This document shows positions 1 to 11,714 of a stretch of DNA of 64,000 bases, piece by piece. The stretch spans positions 6,873,855 to 6,937,854 of the forward strand of contig CM055877.1 in NCBI GenBank assembly GCA_029582165.1, in the 5' to 3' direction. Each line of letters begins with the position of its first letter. Positions within the stretch are counted from its first letter, which is position 1. Origin of the DNA: Portulaca oleracea. Its lineage: Eukaryota > Streptophyta > Magnoliopsida > Caryophyllales > Portulacaceae. The notes under the pieces are model-generated. The model had not been told where the DNA came from, did not search any database, and was given only the letters and a program-made list of their open reading frames with translations. The position numbers and the translations under genes are program-made.

Positions 1-1044
1 TCTTGAACTGTTACTAAATTTAAAAATTATTCTGAAATACATGTAAAATAAAATTCCAAAAACAGAATGGGCATTCATATATTTCAATAATGAGACATAT
101 AGTTCTGTTAAAAAAAAAAAGGTTCAATTATAACTAACACCTTAATTATCATAGTGTGTTAATTAATTAATTAAATTGTATGTGTATGAATTGTTCAAGT
201 CATCAAGAGTACATGATTTTCTTAAGGTGCTTCCCAAGTTAGGTTGTTGTTGAGATTATAAAATTGGTTGACATTTCATCTAAATTGAATGCTTTGACTA
301 ATAAATTAACAACCCAATAAAAAATACTATAGAGAGACAGGGACTATAATTGGTTAAATGCCAAAATTAATTAGTTCTTAATAGTGTTGAAGAACAAGTC
401 ATAAAACATATTTCTTTATTTATGTGGGGTAATATATAAGTTGTTTTGATAGTTTTAATAGAGTAGACCTACTTCACAATTTTGTACCAGTTCAATAGAA
501 TTGAAGGATGTCTCTTTGCCAAAAACAAAAAAAAAAAAAACAAAAGAATTGAGGGACTATTACCTGTCCCCAGTATTATTGTTGATACAAGACATTAAAA
601 AAAAGGAACTACTCTTACTCTTTCTCTTTTGTTCCGATTATTGAAAGTTAGAATGCTTAAAGTTCACATAAGCTGCAAAACATCACTACAAAACAGCAAC
701 CAACCAAATACAGCTAAATAAAAGCAAACCACAACAACCAAAATAACCTTTGCATCTCAATAACAGTGTTAAAGATCAATAACTTTAGTTGGATTATTGA
801 GGATTTGCACGTCAATATCATTGTCAATAATTACTGTCATACGGTCAACCTCAACATCAATATTATCAAGATTGTCATGCTTCAAAATATTCGCGAGCCT
901 AATTTTTTTAACTTTTTGACCATCATTTCTCTTTTACATGGGATTTTTGCATTGATTTACCCCATTATTTTCTACATTAATTTTTATTGCCTTTACCTCC
1001 TCTTTGATTTTTACCATTTTCGAGTTTGAAAGAATATACATATA
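1..1044. other. AT-rich intergenic DNA, no gene seen
   Basis: No ORF with protein-family character, no terminal repeats recognised. The open frame at 766-1029 is low-complexity (Asn/Ile/Phe-rich) and looks like chance. Confidence 0.6.
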
Positions 1045-1313
1045 TTCCCCCCATTTCTCAATATTTGTCACGTTAACTAACTTTTCATTTTTCATGATAT
1101 TTGTCACTTTACAATTTCATACAATATTAACGACAATTTTCTAAATTTATCTCTTACTTTTATCATTACCAATACAAATATATAACTAAAATAAAAATTT
1201 TATCTATTACTTTTATCATTTTCAATAGATTATCATTCTCAATATTACTTTGTCAAAATTTTCTCTAAACTCAAATATGACAATTATTAAAGAATAAAAG
1301 GAGTATTATTTTT
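1045..1313. mobile_element. Stowaway-like MITE (degenerate)
   Basis: A TA-flanked element begins near TTCCCCCCATTTCTCAATATTTGTC and ends AAAAGGAGTA. A related copy lies at 34835-35291 (interrupted) and a partial one at about 45660-45812; shared internal phrases include ATTTATCTCT and ATATATAACTAAAA. It is non-coding. Confidence 0.6.
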
Positions 1314-1459
1314 CACAGCTTTCAATGAATTTCGGTCGAAATTAATGTTTCTGTCAATTATTTTTTCCACACCCTCTCTTTAGTTATAATCTCTTTGGTA
1401 GTTTTTTTTGGAGGGAATCTCTTTGGTAGTTAATTAATAATTAGCAAATGTGTTGGCAG

Positions 1460-1932
1460 TAGACCTGGCAGTTTCTGACCCGACCTGAACCCGCCTGAAA
1501 TTTATGGGTTTTGAACACGATTTTTTCAACTAAACCTGGAGTATACCGAACCCGAAAATTAGCGGGTCAAACCCAACCCGCCTGTTTGACTCAAAAAATT
1601 AATTTTTTAAGTTCAACTTAATTAGAATTTGTGATTTTTCTTTGTAATTTTTAACGTTAAACTATAAGTGCAACTTATTTATTTGTTATTTCTCTAATTT
1701 AAGTTAAAATAGTTACAATAATCTATCGTTATTAGAAGATAATAATATTTTATTATGTATATTGTACAAAAAGTAATATTTAGAGATCATTTTTTTAAAA
1801 GGAAAAGCGGAAAAAGGTCGTAATCATAACCCGTTGGGTTGACCCGAACCCGAAATACACCCGTCCGTATTTTCCCGAACCCGAAATACGCCCGACCCGA
1901 TATCCGCCCGCCCGACCGAATTGACAGGTCTA
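1460..1932. mobile_element. hAT-like MITE, 473 bp, with 8-bp TSD
   Basis: Terminal inverted repeats are TAGACCTGGCA and TGACAGGTCTA (10 of 11 match). A perfect 8-bp direct repeat GTTGGCAG flanks the element (1452-1459 and 1933-1940), the length expected of hAT transposition. The subterminal DNA is full of ACCCG/CGGGT words, as in the relative at 7695-8172. No transposase frame, so it is non-autonomous. Confidence 0.85.
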
Positions 1933-1972
1933 GTTGGCAGCTCCCTCCATTTAGAATAATTTGTACTTTGTA

Positions 1973-2477
1973 GGTCCTGTTCTTTAGTTAGGTTAAACAT
2001 AATTAATCTAACCTAACTAGCTAAACTTAATTCAATTTATCTTTTTATCTAACCTAACTTAACCCAACTGTCTAAGGTTATGTTCTGTTTTTTTGTCAGG
2101 TTAAACATAACTATCCTAACCTAACACAATTCCCAAAAAAAATATTCACTCTAAAAGACAATTCCCAAAAAAATCTTAACTTATCCTAATCTAACTATCC
2201 TAACTTGAAAATAACTCATTCAAAACATCAATACCAAAAACAATTTTTTAAATCAAAACGAAATTCAAATAATATTATTTTAATATCAAATTAATACACT
2301 TTTTCCAACACTTATATTTTTTTTATTTATTTTCCCCAAAATATTCAAATTTTATTAATTAAATATTTCCACTCAACAAACTTTACTAAAACCTAACATA
2401 TCATTTCCTAATCATACTCTAACTTATCCTAATTTAAGTGACCTAACTTGAACCTAGCTTGACATAAGAACAAGGCC
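1973..2477. mobile_element. PIF/Harbinger-like MITE candidate, 505 bp
   Basis: The ends GGTCCTGTTCTT and AAGAACAAGGCC are near-perfect inverted repeats and are flanked by a 3-bp direct repeat GTA. The interior is made of repeated TTAGGTTAAACATAA and TATCCTAACCTAAC words, with a second start-like block near 2080, so a copy may be nested. A GTA target is unusual for this superfamily (TWA is normal). Confidence 0.55.
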
Positions 2478-2489
2478 GTAATTCAATCA

Positions 2490-2660
2490 ACATTCATTAA
2501 GGGTGTTTTTGATAGAGGAAAAAACACTTTCTAGGAAAATGTTTTCCAAATTTTGTAGTGTTTGGTATAAAAATAGGTTTGAAAAATCATTTTCAAATAA
2601 AATCATTTTCCCTTAAAGGAAGAAAATTAACTTCCTTTGTTCAACATAGAAAAAAATAAA
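2490..2660. repeat. Fragment of a TGTTTGGTA-type MITE
   Basis: GGGTGTTTTTGATAGAGG and GTGTTTGGTATAAAA resemble the terminal words of MITEs seen at 37530-37805 and 54826-55535. Ends and target duplication could not be fixed. Confidence 0.35.
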
Positions 2661-2796
2661 GTGAAAAAATGAAAGCCAAGAATATTATTATCGAAAACTG
2701 AGGAGGGTAAATGTAAAAATCCCCTTTTACATCTATATAACCATCTTTTCAGACATGTATATAGTTAGTAAAACAACTGATAATATGACTGAAAAA

Positions 2797-3200
2797 GGAT
2801 AATTACATGTGTCTTGAAAGAAGATGGCTAATAACCATCTTGAATTGTCTATAATTCACAGTTTTTTTTGTAACTTTTAACAATATATTTTCTAAAAATT
2901 TTGTGTATTTATCAACTATAAGAGTATAACACTTATTAGCTAGCTAGGTCAATAAATATAAATGCTAGCCTACTTTTATCAAATATAGTAGAAAATGTAT
3001 ATTTTGTGCATAGTTTTGTATTTATGAACAAATATAAATAAATAAATAATTATTTTATATAGTTTATAAGTCGTAATAACTCTTAAAATAATGAAACATA
3101 CATTTGTAATAATTTAAATATATTTATAATTAATTTTTTAGTAGTTTAGGTAAAACTCAAAATGGTTATTAACCATTTTGAATCAAAATACTCATTTTGC
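2797..3200 (+). repeat. Palindrome-ended repeat family, copy 1
   Basis: Non-coding ~0.4-kb repeat. The left end carries the hairpin AAGATGGctaataaCCATCTT (2821-2841); the right end carries a 23-bp near-perfect palindrome with arms CAAAATGGTTA (3158-3180). The two ends are also inverted copies of each other. Internal landmarks shared with the other copies are TTATTAGCTAGCTAGGTCAA and GTTTATAAGTCGTAATAACT. Other copies: 33291-33683, 33871-34673, 45971-46338 (reverse). Confidence 0.75.
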
Positions 3201-3707
3201 AATTAATAAAATAATTATTAACCATTTACCAATTATACACAATCGATGCTTGCCAAGAATATTAAATCATACTCCATAAAGTTATTGATATTTAGCTTAT
3301 AATGCATTTGTAAGAAGAGAAAGTTAGTTAACTAAGCCACACATATATGGCCATGATTGCAAATTTTAAGGTAACACTTTCTTATATGAATATAAATCTA
3401 TGGTGAGGCGGATTTTTTTTAAAGGTAATTTTTTGAATGTTTTATTATGACTAATATGTTATTTATAATGAATTTTTAATAAAAATATGGTTAGGGATTT
3501 ACTAAATGGTGACTTTTATGCATGTTTTTATCATATTCACCCTTATAAATTGTTACTCTTGTCACTTCTAAGATAGAGATACATGTGTTTATCAATGAAT
3601 ATGATTTGTCTCCGTCAATCACCATCTTTCAATATCTCCTAAATCCTTCAAAAGGACAATTATTTTTAGGAACGGAGGGAGGGAGTAGATAACTAAGCAT
3701 AGAGCTA
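3201..3707. other. Intergenic, nothing recognised
   Basis: AT-rich, no coding signature. A stray GGAACGGAGGGAGGGAGTAG (3669-3688) looks like one orphan end of a Stowaway-type MITE. Confidence 0.5.
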
Positions 3708-4413
3708 TCAAAAACATATTCAACCCAAAGACTCGGTTTCAGTACATTCGAGAAAGAGAGGAAATATGATCATACACTTTTCATCCGAATTTCGACACTA
3801 ATCAATATTTTTCAGACACATTCACAATAATTTTCCACATCTGTTGTCCGAACTCAAATTGACCGACCCAGGAAAAATTAGACGTCATCAAACGAAATCT
3901 CATATTCGACACTTGATCGGTATGAATCTGAAAAAACACAAACTCGAACTTTTGACTACCCTAATTAAGCATATATAGGTCTGTAAAAAGAAATGTTCAA
4001 CCCGTAAGAGTTCGGTTCAGTACGACCGGGAAAAGAGGGAAAGATCATGCATGGGTGTATTTGTGGGTGGGTGAGGGGTGGCCATGGCCACCCTTAACCC
4101 TCAAAAAATGTTTAAAATTTAATATTCAATTATAGCTTGTATGTTTATTAAATGAACGGGATAATATATTGAACACCCCTAATTCAGATATTCAGATCCA
4201 CCACTGAGAAAGATCACACATTTTCCATCCGAATTTCGAAACTAACCGATCGTTTTCAGACACAAACACAACAATTTCAGCATCTGTTATCCAAATCCAA
4301 ACTGGCCGACCCCAAGATAAATTAGACGTCGCGAAACGCAAATTCTTTTCATTCGATATCTAATCCGTACAAATCCAAAAAAATACAAACTCGAACTTTT
4401 GACTGCCCTAATA
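3708..4413. repeat. Direct duplication of a ~0.26-kb unit, second copy interrupted
   Basis: The unit at about 3708-3966 recurs at about 3984-4413. Both contain TTCAACCC, TCCGAATTTCGA, GACGTC and ACAAACTCGAACTTTTGACT. The second copy is split by about 155 bp (about 4052-4207) that belongs to a different repeat also present at 30542-30715. Confidence 0.65.
4052..4207. mobile_element. Insert related to the 30542-30715 repeat
   Basis: Contains GGGGTGGCCATGGCCAC and ends ATCCACCACTGA, matching the other copy (GGGGTGGCCATGGCCAC ... AATCCGCCACTGA). It lies inside copy B of the local duplication. The superfamily is unknown. Confidence 0.5.
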
Positions 4414-5160
4414 TATTAATTAAAAGTGAGTATATAAGAGTGTCACTTGGAAGTTGGAGGGTGAATGTGGTCCTCAACAGAAGTTATTATTAGGACTGCC
4501 AAACATTGTTGTCGGCCAAGAAAGCTACTTCATTTCATTCCATGGATAATATTCAGATACGAAGGATCTACGTAACTACCATACTCCTGCTACTACTTGC
4601 AACTAGTACTATATTTTATAATAGCAAAAATATAAGAAAAAAAAGTATAAAAATATATGACTAAGGATATTAATAAAAACTTGAAATAACGTGTATTTTT
4701 CCTTTTTGGTTCTTGTAGTTTTGAAAAGGACAAAATAAAAGACGCGTATCTTTGTGTTGGATACATTCAATTTTTCAGAATTTAGGGGATTAGCAATTTA
4801 ACACAAAGGACAAAGAAGATGGATGAAGAATAAAAATATCGAATATGCATGGTTTGAATTAGCGCCGGCAAAAATTCGAGTCTATATAAATTTGAGTTGG
4901 ACAAATTTAGTCAATGTTAAAATTTGGATAAGAAATTTATGTCCGAAACAGGTTTTATTTCGACTGAGTCAGATAATCCGACAGAAGCTAAAATTGGGTT
5001 CTGACAGTAGAAAAAAGAGAAATTTTATACCCGAATATTCAGTCGATTCGTTCAAGATTAAAATTTAGACGAAAAATCTATATCCAGACCCAATTTTTCG
5101 GGTCGAACAATTCGAGCATTCCGAGTCCGAAAAAAATGTTGTCAACTCAATTACACATGT
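4414..5160. other. Intergenic; decayed CCGA/CCGAAC-rich repeat
   Basis: No gene. From about 4840 to 5150 there are scattered words such as GTCCGA, GGTCGAAC and CCCGAATA, resembling the 5790-6140 and 32195-32480 stretches. The 81-residue open frame at 4823-5068 lies wholly in this repeat and is not credible as a gene. Confidence 0.45.
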
Positions 5161-5294
5161 ACATGTCTTCGGTTAGTGATCTAAGTCGAAAGTTAAAGTA
5201 GTAGGTACATATAAATGTCAATTTGTTTTTTTTAAAAAAGTTTGTAGAATATAAAGCTGGGCCTTGATGAGAATTATCCAAACAACCTAAATAT

Positions 5295-5478
5295 TTGCCA
5301 AGAGTTATTATTTATAAGAACTCGTCAAAATTTGTCAAAATTTACACATTTATTAATATTTATTTATTCAAAAAATATTATTTTTACCTTGCCAAGTGTT
5401 ATTATTTTTAAGAACTCGTAAAAATATCAAAATTTACACATGTATTAATATTTATTTATTTAGAAAAATATACATCAT
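5295..5478. repeat. Two-copy tandem repeat, period ~94 bp
   Basis: Both units begin TTGCCAAG and contain AAGAACTCGT, AAAATTTACACAT and TATTAATATTTATTTATT. Copies differ by small substitutions and indels. Confidence 0.7.
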
Positions 5479-5789
5479 TTGGAAATAATATTCTTCTTCA
5501 ATACTTATCAAAATTTATTTTTATTTACCAAATATTAAAGTTTAACTTTTCATATCATTAATGTACAGGTTCCTAACGAAAGAGGCTTGAAAATGAGAGT
5601 AAAATAAAAAACAAAAGGAATTAAGAAAATGGACCAACGACATTAATTGAAGACCTCAAACATTGTAGTATAATTTTCTTCTTTTTATGGATTGAGTTTT
5701 GTATTTTTGAAAAGGACAAATTTTGCGTATCTTCATTTTTCATCCAATGAGCTTATAGAGAATTTAGGGGACATGGATAAAAGAAATAA

Positions 5790-6140
5790 AGGAAACGGAA
5801 TACAAGTATTAATTAGAGTTGTCAAAATTTTGTCTAACTAAGAATATTTGAATTGTCCGACCCGGAAAAAAACTGGGTTGGACATATATTTTTTGTCCGA
5901 ATTATGATATAGACCAAATATTTGGATATAAAAATTTTCTTTTTTTATTGTCTGAACCTGATTTCGATTCGAATGAATTGTTTGCCCCGGTCCAATTCAA
6001 TATAAAATTGGATCTAGACATGAATTTTTTTATCAAAATTTTGACATTGACCGAATTTATCCGATGCGAATTTATCCGGACTTCAAATTTCACGAGCGCC
6101 AGTATTTTTCTTTTTATTTGAATAAAGTAATTGGCCACTT
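5790..6140. repeat. Decayed CCGA-rich repeat
   Basis: Related in word content to 4840-5150 and 32195-32480 (GTCCGA, TGACATTGAC, TTTATCCGA). Probably an old hAT-type MITE; no ends resolved. The minus-strand frame 5902-6138 is part of it. Confidence 0.35.
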
Positions 6141-6275
6141 ACCCATTTTAAGTTTGTTTAAATTGGAACTGAACATGTGTCTCATTTAACAATCAATTAA
6201 GTGGAAAAGTCGGCTAGAATATTAAAAATAATACAGGTATAATTTGGTTTCTACTTTTGAGAATAATAAGCGAAT

Positions 6276-6489
6276 AATTGAACTATTTTGTAGTCGATTG
6301 GGTCCTTGCCTCAGTGGCTAGGAACACCATCTGCTCTCCTCCTCCCACCAGGGTTCGAATCCTGGGGGGAGCAGTCCTGGCTTACCAGCTTATGGGGAAG
6401 TGCTGTCCCCCGATCCAATAAAGGTTCATTGGGTTAGACCATGAGATAGGGGCCCAATGGACGTCAAAAAAAAATTGAACTATTTTGTA
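6276..6489 (+). mobile_element. tRNA-derived SINE with 17-bp TSD
   Basis: The body runs 6293-6472. It has a pol III box A region (TGCCTCAGTGGCTAGG) and a perfect box B (GGTTCGAATCC at 6352-6362), then a tRNA-unrelated part and an A9 tail. A 17-bp direct repeat (AATTGAACTATTTTGTA) flanks it at 6276-6292 and 6473-6489. The lack of decay in the repeat implies a fairly young insertion. Confidence 0.9.
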
Positions 6490-6809
6490 AAAAAAAAAAT
6501 GTTGTGAGTTGAATGACGCAAGTATAAAAGTAAATATCTTATTCGAATCATACTGATTGATCAATTCATAAGATTTGACAAGTGTGAATTTAGGGGGCTT
6601 GAAAATGAAAGTAAATTGAATATAGGAAGGCAACAAAAAAAAAAAAAGAAAAGCAAAAGATAAAAGGCATCAATTTTATAAAGAGCAAAAAGATGAATGC
6701 CAAAAAAAGTTGGTCGTAAAATTGGGCTTGAAAAGATGCTCACAGTCATAGTCCTCGGTCATATGGTCATAGATTTCTCAATTAATTTTTTAAAAGTTGT
6801 GTTATAAAA

Positions 6810-7123
6810 GTAACAAAATTGGTAAATTATTGAATTAGATTTGGCAAATCTAGTATGACTCGAATTATTCAAAATTAAGCTTAAGAACAATGTGAATTAA
6901 ATTGGTTCCACTAAATATATACTATCAAATTATCTTTTATGAGACAAATTTATTTGACCAAAAAGTTTAAAAAAATGGTAAGTTATTGAATCAAGATCTA
7001 GGAAGACTATTTTGACCTGAATTATTCATAATCAAACTTAAAAACAATATGAATCAAATTAGTACCACTACATATATATATTCCATCAAATTAAAGTTAA
7101 TATTTAATCTTCAGGTGACAAAT
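6810..7123. repeat. Two-copy tandem repeat, period ~157 bp
   Basis: GAATTATTCA recurs at 6862 and 7019, with the surrounding words ACAATGTGAATTAAATT / ACAATATGAATCAAATT and CCACTAAATATATA / CCACTACATATATA. Non-coding. Confidence 0.65.
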
Positions 7124-7211
7124 TCATTAGATCAAAAGTTGACTAGAGATGAACATAATAGCCAACTGAAACCGAATTGAATTAGCTAGATCTTTACTAA
7201 ACATCTAACCA

Positions 7212-7466
7212 TTCGTTTCATATTATTTGTCTCTTAGTTGACTATCACAATCTCCAGTGTTACTTTTTAATTAATAGATTCTCACATAATATTTTATTAA
7301 TAATTACAATATTATACTTTTTTAGATAGTATTTTTCGATAAAAATCAAACGGTACTAATTTTATATAATAAGTCATTATATATTAACAAATTTAAGGTA
7401 AAAAATTTTAAAATTCGACTGTACAACTTTTAAAGAAGAAGACAAAGTAACATGAAAGGCTGGAGT
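7212..7466. mobile_element. Stowaway-like MITE, degenerate
   Basis: Begins near TTCGTTTCATATTATTTGTC and ends near GGCTGGAGTAG; the interior matches 7492-7694 and 59671-59870 (ATTTTATATAATAAGTCAT). Exact ends uncertain. Confidence 0.5.
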
Positions 7467-7491
7467 AGAAGTAGAAATTACAAACATAATA

Positions 7492-8192
7492 CTCACTGTG
7501 TTCCATATTATTTGTTACCCTTTGATTAATGATTTTTTATACAATATATTATGTACAATTTCAATATTATGTTTTTATTATAGCATTTAATGGTAATAAT
7601 TTTATATAATAAGTCATCATGTATATTAAGAAATTTACGATCAATTTTTTTTTATAAATTTGACCATATAATTTATAAAGAGGACAAATAATACTAGACC
7701 AGGGCATAAGGCGGGCCGGGAATTTGTGACCCACCGACCCGAGCCCGGCCCGACCCGAATTTCGGGTCAGGTAGTGTCGGCCCGAGTCCTGACCCAGTGG
7801 GTCGCGGCCGGGTCAGCGGGTCGGAAATTGTGTAACACTGCAACCTTGATTTTTTTTTTATAACGAAAAGCTTGAATACTCCATGCATTTTAGTGCTGAT
7901 TTCAACAATAATTGACCAAATTCCATAATGCACAACCACCTGGATATAACATTCAACATTTCGAAATTCAAACATAACCCTAATTAGTCTTCTAACTTTT
8001 TTCATATATATTAGCAGATCGGCGGGTTGGGTCACAAACCCTCGGCCCGAGCCTGGCCCGTCCATTCTTCAGGGCCCCGGTCTTTTCAAGCCGGACCGGA
8101 TCGCCTTAAAAAATGTGGCCCTCACCTGCAATTGTTCGGGTTGGGCGGGTCCCCGGCCATTGCCCAGGTCTAAATAATACGGAACGGATGAG
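7492..8192. mobile_element. Stowaway-like MITE split by a hAT-like MITE
   Basis: Outer element: starts CTCACTGTGTTCC after TA (7490-7491) and ends GGAACGGATGAG before TA (8193-8194). Its two halves (7492-7694 and 8173-8192) rejoin once the inner element at 7695-8172 and one copy of its 8-bp duplication are set aside. Confidence 0.8.
7695..8172. mobile_element. hAT-like MITE, 478 bp, with 8-bp TSD
   Basis: Ends TAGACCAGGGCA and TTGCCCAGGTCTA are inverted repeats; a perfect AATAATAC flanks both sides (7687-7694 and 8173-8180). Interior rich in GACCCG/CGGGTC. Close in length and ends to 1460-1932, so both probably belong to one family. The minus-strand frame 7694-8065 is a by-product of the GC-rich repeats. 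Confidence 0.88.
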
Positions 8193-8220
8193 TAACTCTT
8201 AAAGAAAGAAAAAGAATATA

Positions 8221-8483
8221 CTCCCTCCGTCCCTTCTTGAGTGTCAATTTTCCAAACTACCTTGTCCCTTTTTATTTGTCAATTTTACATTTCCAATAAT
8301 TAAAATACCCATATTACCTTTAATTCATGAATGAGATTTTTAATTTACCTAAATTCTCCTTTATTCATCTCTTTTTTCAATGAAGGGTATACTTGTCCAT
8401 ACATAATTTTTTCACTATATTTCCATGACACATTGGTTTTTGTAATGTTAGTTTTTTTGACACATAAAAAGGGACGGAGGGAG
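8221..8483. mobile_element. Stowaway-type MITE, 263 bp
   Basis: Perfect CTCCCTCCGTCCC / GGGACGGAGGGAG terminal repeats with TA on each side (8219-8220, 8484-8485). Internal TTTTTATTTGTCAATTTTAC and ACCTAAATTC are shared with 37982-38227 and 42122-42381. Confidence 0.9.
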
Positions 8484-8769
8484 TAGTACTAAGTAGTAGA
8501 ATTTATTGGGAAAGGTGAGAGTAGGCGATAGTAACGGTAGCAAAACCTGTTTTGGAAGACGATTTTATTGTGTGCGGGGAAGGAGAGGCATAATGACAGT
8601 TGGGATGCCCCACACTGTTCGTTGATTCATGCACTAATTATTATTCCTAACTTTCTAGGGAGTTTATAGTTGGGGGTTATTCATCAAAATTCCCTTCCTT
8701 TCTCATTTATTGTACTATCCATTTTGACTTCTATACATCTATAGTTATCAAACAAGTAACTTGTATGGT

Positions 8770-9127
8770 AGGTATACTTGTAAACGGATGAATCGGTTCG
8801 AGTTCAAGTCAGTTGAAGATTGGTTTGAGTTGATATCAATTCAACCAATTTTGATTGGGTTTAAATGCAGGTAAGTGCGCGAGTTAACTTCGGTATGTTT
8901 TATTCGGGTTGGTTAAGGCAAAGTATTCATCGATTGGGTTCTGGTTTGATGTGGGGGTCATTTGGATGTAGATCTTAATCAGGTCAATTTTCGGTTGTGG
9001 TTTAGATCAGTTTCAAAATTTCTTCGGGTTCTGGTCAAGACTAGATTATCCATTCGGGTGTCGATTCGGGGTTAGGTTTGATTTTTCTGTTTGGGTTTCG
9101 GGTCTCATGTTAGTTTTGCCAAGTCTA
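8770..9127. mobile_element. Candidate hAT-like MITE with GGTTCGAGTT-type interior
   Basis: TATACTTGTAAACGG at the left and TTTTGCCAAGTCTA at the right are imperfect inverted repeats. The interior is a chain of CGGGTT/GGTTCG/TTGGGTT words. No convincing 8-bp duplication was found. Confidence 0.4.
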
Positions 9128-9199
9128 CTTGTGGGGTTGGGTCTCTTCTTTGAGGAATTTTAGTCATAATATAGAGAAGAAAAAACATTGTAAAAATCG

Positions 9200-10058
9200 C
9201 AAGTTCAATGGCAAATCCAAGATGAATTAGGGATCAATACAGATAGCTTGAGTGACTCTGCGGAGTGCTCCTTTGATGGGTTGGGTGAGGAGGTGCGCAG
9301 AATGGCAAAGATTGGGTGCGATTTGGAATTTATCCGCATTGATGAAGAAACAACGACTAAGATTTTAATGGACATATGGATGGAAGAAAGGAAAACAAAA
9401 TAGAAATATTATGTCCGAGTAGCTCTTTTATTTTGATGTTTTTGTGCTTGGATCATGTTTGTTAATCAGCGTCAACAATCTCCATCTCATGTGCCACGCC
9501 GTCACAATATTATCCATGAAGGGTGGAAACAACCTCGCTATGGTTGGGTGAAGTTGAACTTTGATGGATCCTTAAACCATCAAGGCTCAGCAGTAGGAGT
9601 CGTCATTCGTGATCATCAGGGTTGTCTTCGAAAAGTTGGTGCCGTGCCGGTTAGTTCACATTCCATTATGTTGACAGAAGCCTTGGCCCTCTGTTTTGGT
9701 CTATAACAGGCTATATTGGAAGGTTTCTCAAAATTCAGATTGAACAAGATAGTCTTATTCTCTTACAGGCTATCCAAGGAGTCGTCCACACACCTTGGCA
9801 CATTGATATGATTGTTAGAGATATCAAAAACTTAATTAGGCAGTTGGAAGATTCTACTATTTGCCACATCTACCGAGAAACAAACTCAGCGGCAGACTGG
9901 ATGGCTAATCTTAGTCATTCTTTAGACACTGCCAGTCTTTAGATATGTAGCCCTTCGGCGGCCTTTTCTTTTGTTATTCGTGCAGATAACTTAGGGAAAT
10001 GCCTTGATAAAAGGGTATCCTAAACTCTTGATGTTTCTTGTTTACCCGAGTTAAAAAA
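9200..10058 (+). pseudogene. L1-type LINE 3' end with RNase H domain (5'-truncated, broken)
   Basis: A frame at 9455-9706 reads a plant LINE-type RNase H (RVT_3): WVKLNFDGSLNHQGSAVGVV followed by IRDHQGCLRKVG. An in-frame stop interrupts it at about 9704, then the domain continues to about 9942 with phrases like IEQDSLILLQAIQGV and IYRETNSAADWMANLSHS. It ends in a short 3' region (CTTGTTTACC) and an A9 tract at 10050. The 5' boundary is not clear, and a target duplication was not found. Not a functional gene. Confidence 0.75.
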
Positions 10059-11051
10059 AAAGTTTGTTTTATTCGTTGTAGCTATCAAATTGTTGTTTGA
10101 GCAATTTTTCTAACTTATGTAATAAACTATCCAGCCCAGTTTGGGCTTTAAATAATCAGAAAGAAATCTATAGTTGTCAAAGTCAAGTTTGATGTTCCAT
10201 AATCGTGTTTGAAATATTCTTTTTATTGATTGTGATCATGTTAAATGTAGTCTAAAAATTAATGTTTGACAATTTAGTTTTTTAGTATTCTAATCAATAA
10301 TTTTGAAACCTAATAAATTAACTTTTGTCCATCAAGATGAAATGATCCTATGTAACTTGTCGGTTACAGAGGGCCAGTTCGGAAGTCCTTTTTGTGATTA
10401 GCTTTTTCTTTCTTTCTTCTTTTATATGTTAGATAACAAAATTATGAAATTTTCCTTATGAGCCTTTCAAAATCATGTATAGTTTGATTAATGTTTGCAT
10501 GCAATTATGAGAATTTGGGTTGATTTTATTTATTTGGTTGCATATTAGTTTAATTCCCCATGTAGAACCTCTGTAGGGCCATCAAAATTAAGTTATTATC
10601 TTCTTCCACTCATTCTATCTACCTATATTCTCGTTATTGTTTCACAATATCAATCAAATCTATAAATATATAAATTCAGAAATCTTAGAAGTGGTTAAAA
10701 TTGTCCATAGATTGTCCCTAAATTGTTCATTATCCCTAAATAAGAATTTAAGTCTAAACAACCTCTTAAAACCACCGATGAAGTACAATGGAACAAAAAA
10801 AATGTTCATTGGAGTAAACTTTTTGAGGCTTCTACATTTTGCAATATACATATTGAAGAAACCAACCACTGCCATGAGGACTTCTGCCTATTCGTCATAG
10901 AGGATCTCTACCAACAGCAGTAATCTAAGCGCTAAAGTTTTGTTTGAAAGATCAGAATCAAGATTAAATCAGGGAAGTTGACTATACATTATTCTCTATA
11001 AATTATTCTTGTTTCCTTAATATTATATGTTCATATTGTGACAAATGATCC
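10059..11051. other. Intergenic, no gene seen
   Basis: AT-rich; the overlapping frames near 10637-10900 on both strands have no family character. Confidence 0.5.
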
Positions 11052-11056
11052 TATCT

Positions 11057-11714
11057 TGTAGATACTCAACGGATTGGAAAAATATCCCAACATGTCGAAT
11101 ACAAGAAGATTGGATTAAGATATCTTGTGTGGTTGATATCGAATACAAGATATCGAATACAAGTGATCAAGATATCTTGTGAAGATTGGAGATCAAACAA
11201 GAAAGGAAACAATCTTTAACAAAGGAAAGAGAACGTTATCATTTGAAGAGCTTCAACTATAAATACAAACGAAAGTTCCAAAGAGCAATTAACGATTCCA
11301 AACAAGATAAATCGTGCGTAGGAATTTTGTGATAGAAAATTCTGAGTGTAGATACTTGGTTTTGAGTAGTGAGTTGTGTAACCAGAAGGTGTGTTCCGGT
11401 GAGGACCTCAGGGTCGTGTAGCTAAAGTGAGTGAGTGACCTCGCTTTAATGAGCTCAAATCTTTCTTCCTGCCTCAACTGTGAGGCCTCCTCTGCAGAAA
11501 TTCATTCTGAATTTCCTGCCCTTGTAAGCATTCGTTGAGGACCTCACAATCCTTGACAGTGCCGAGTTTGTAACCTCTTCTCTTTCTTTGTACTTTGACC
11601 TTATCAATACAGATGTATTATTCAGTTATATAAGTGCTATTAACAGCCATGTGTTGATAAAGTGCAAAGTTTTTTTATACAACCCTATTCACCCCCCTCT
11701 AGGGTTATTTCACA
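11057..11714. mobile_element. Solo LTR, copia-like (658 bp)
   Basis: TG...CA ends (TGTAGATACTCAACGG ... GGTTATTTCACA) with flanks TATCT (11052-11056) and TATCC (11715-11719), a 5-bp duplication with one change. It has a TATA box (CTATAAATA at 11258-11266) and the phrase TATTCACCCCCCTCTAGGG common at the 3' end of plant copia LTRs. No primer-binding site or coding region adjoins it, so it is a solo LTR formed by LTR-LTR recombination. Confidence 0.75.

Noticed and set aside
6299..6370. A tRNA gene
   Set aside because: Box A and a perfect box B are present, but no 7-bp acceptor stem pairs, and an A-tail with a 17-bp duplication shows it is a SINE.
7694..8065. 123-residue minus-strand frame
   Set aside because: It sits wholly in the hAT-like MITE and is generated by GGGTC/CGGGC repeats.
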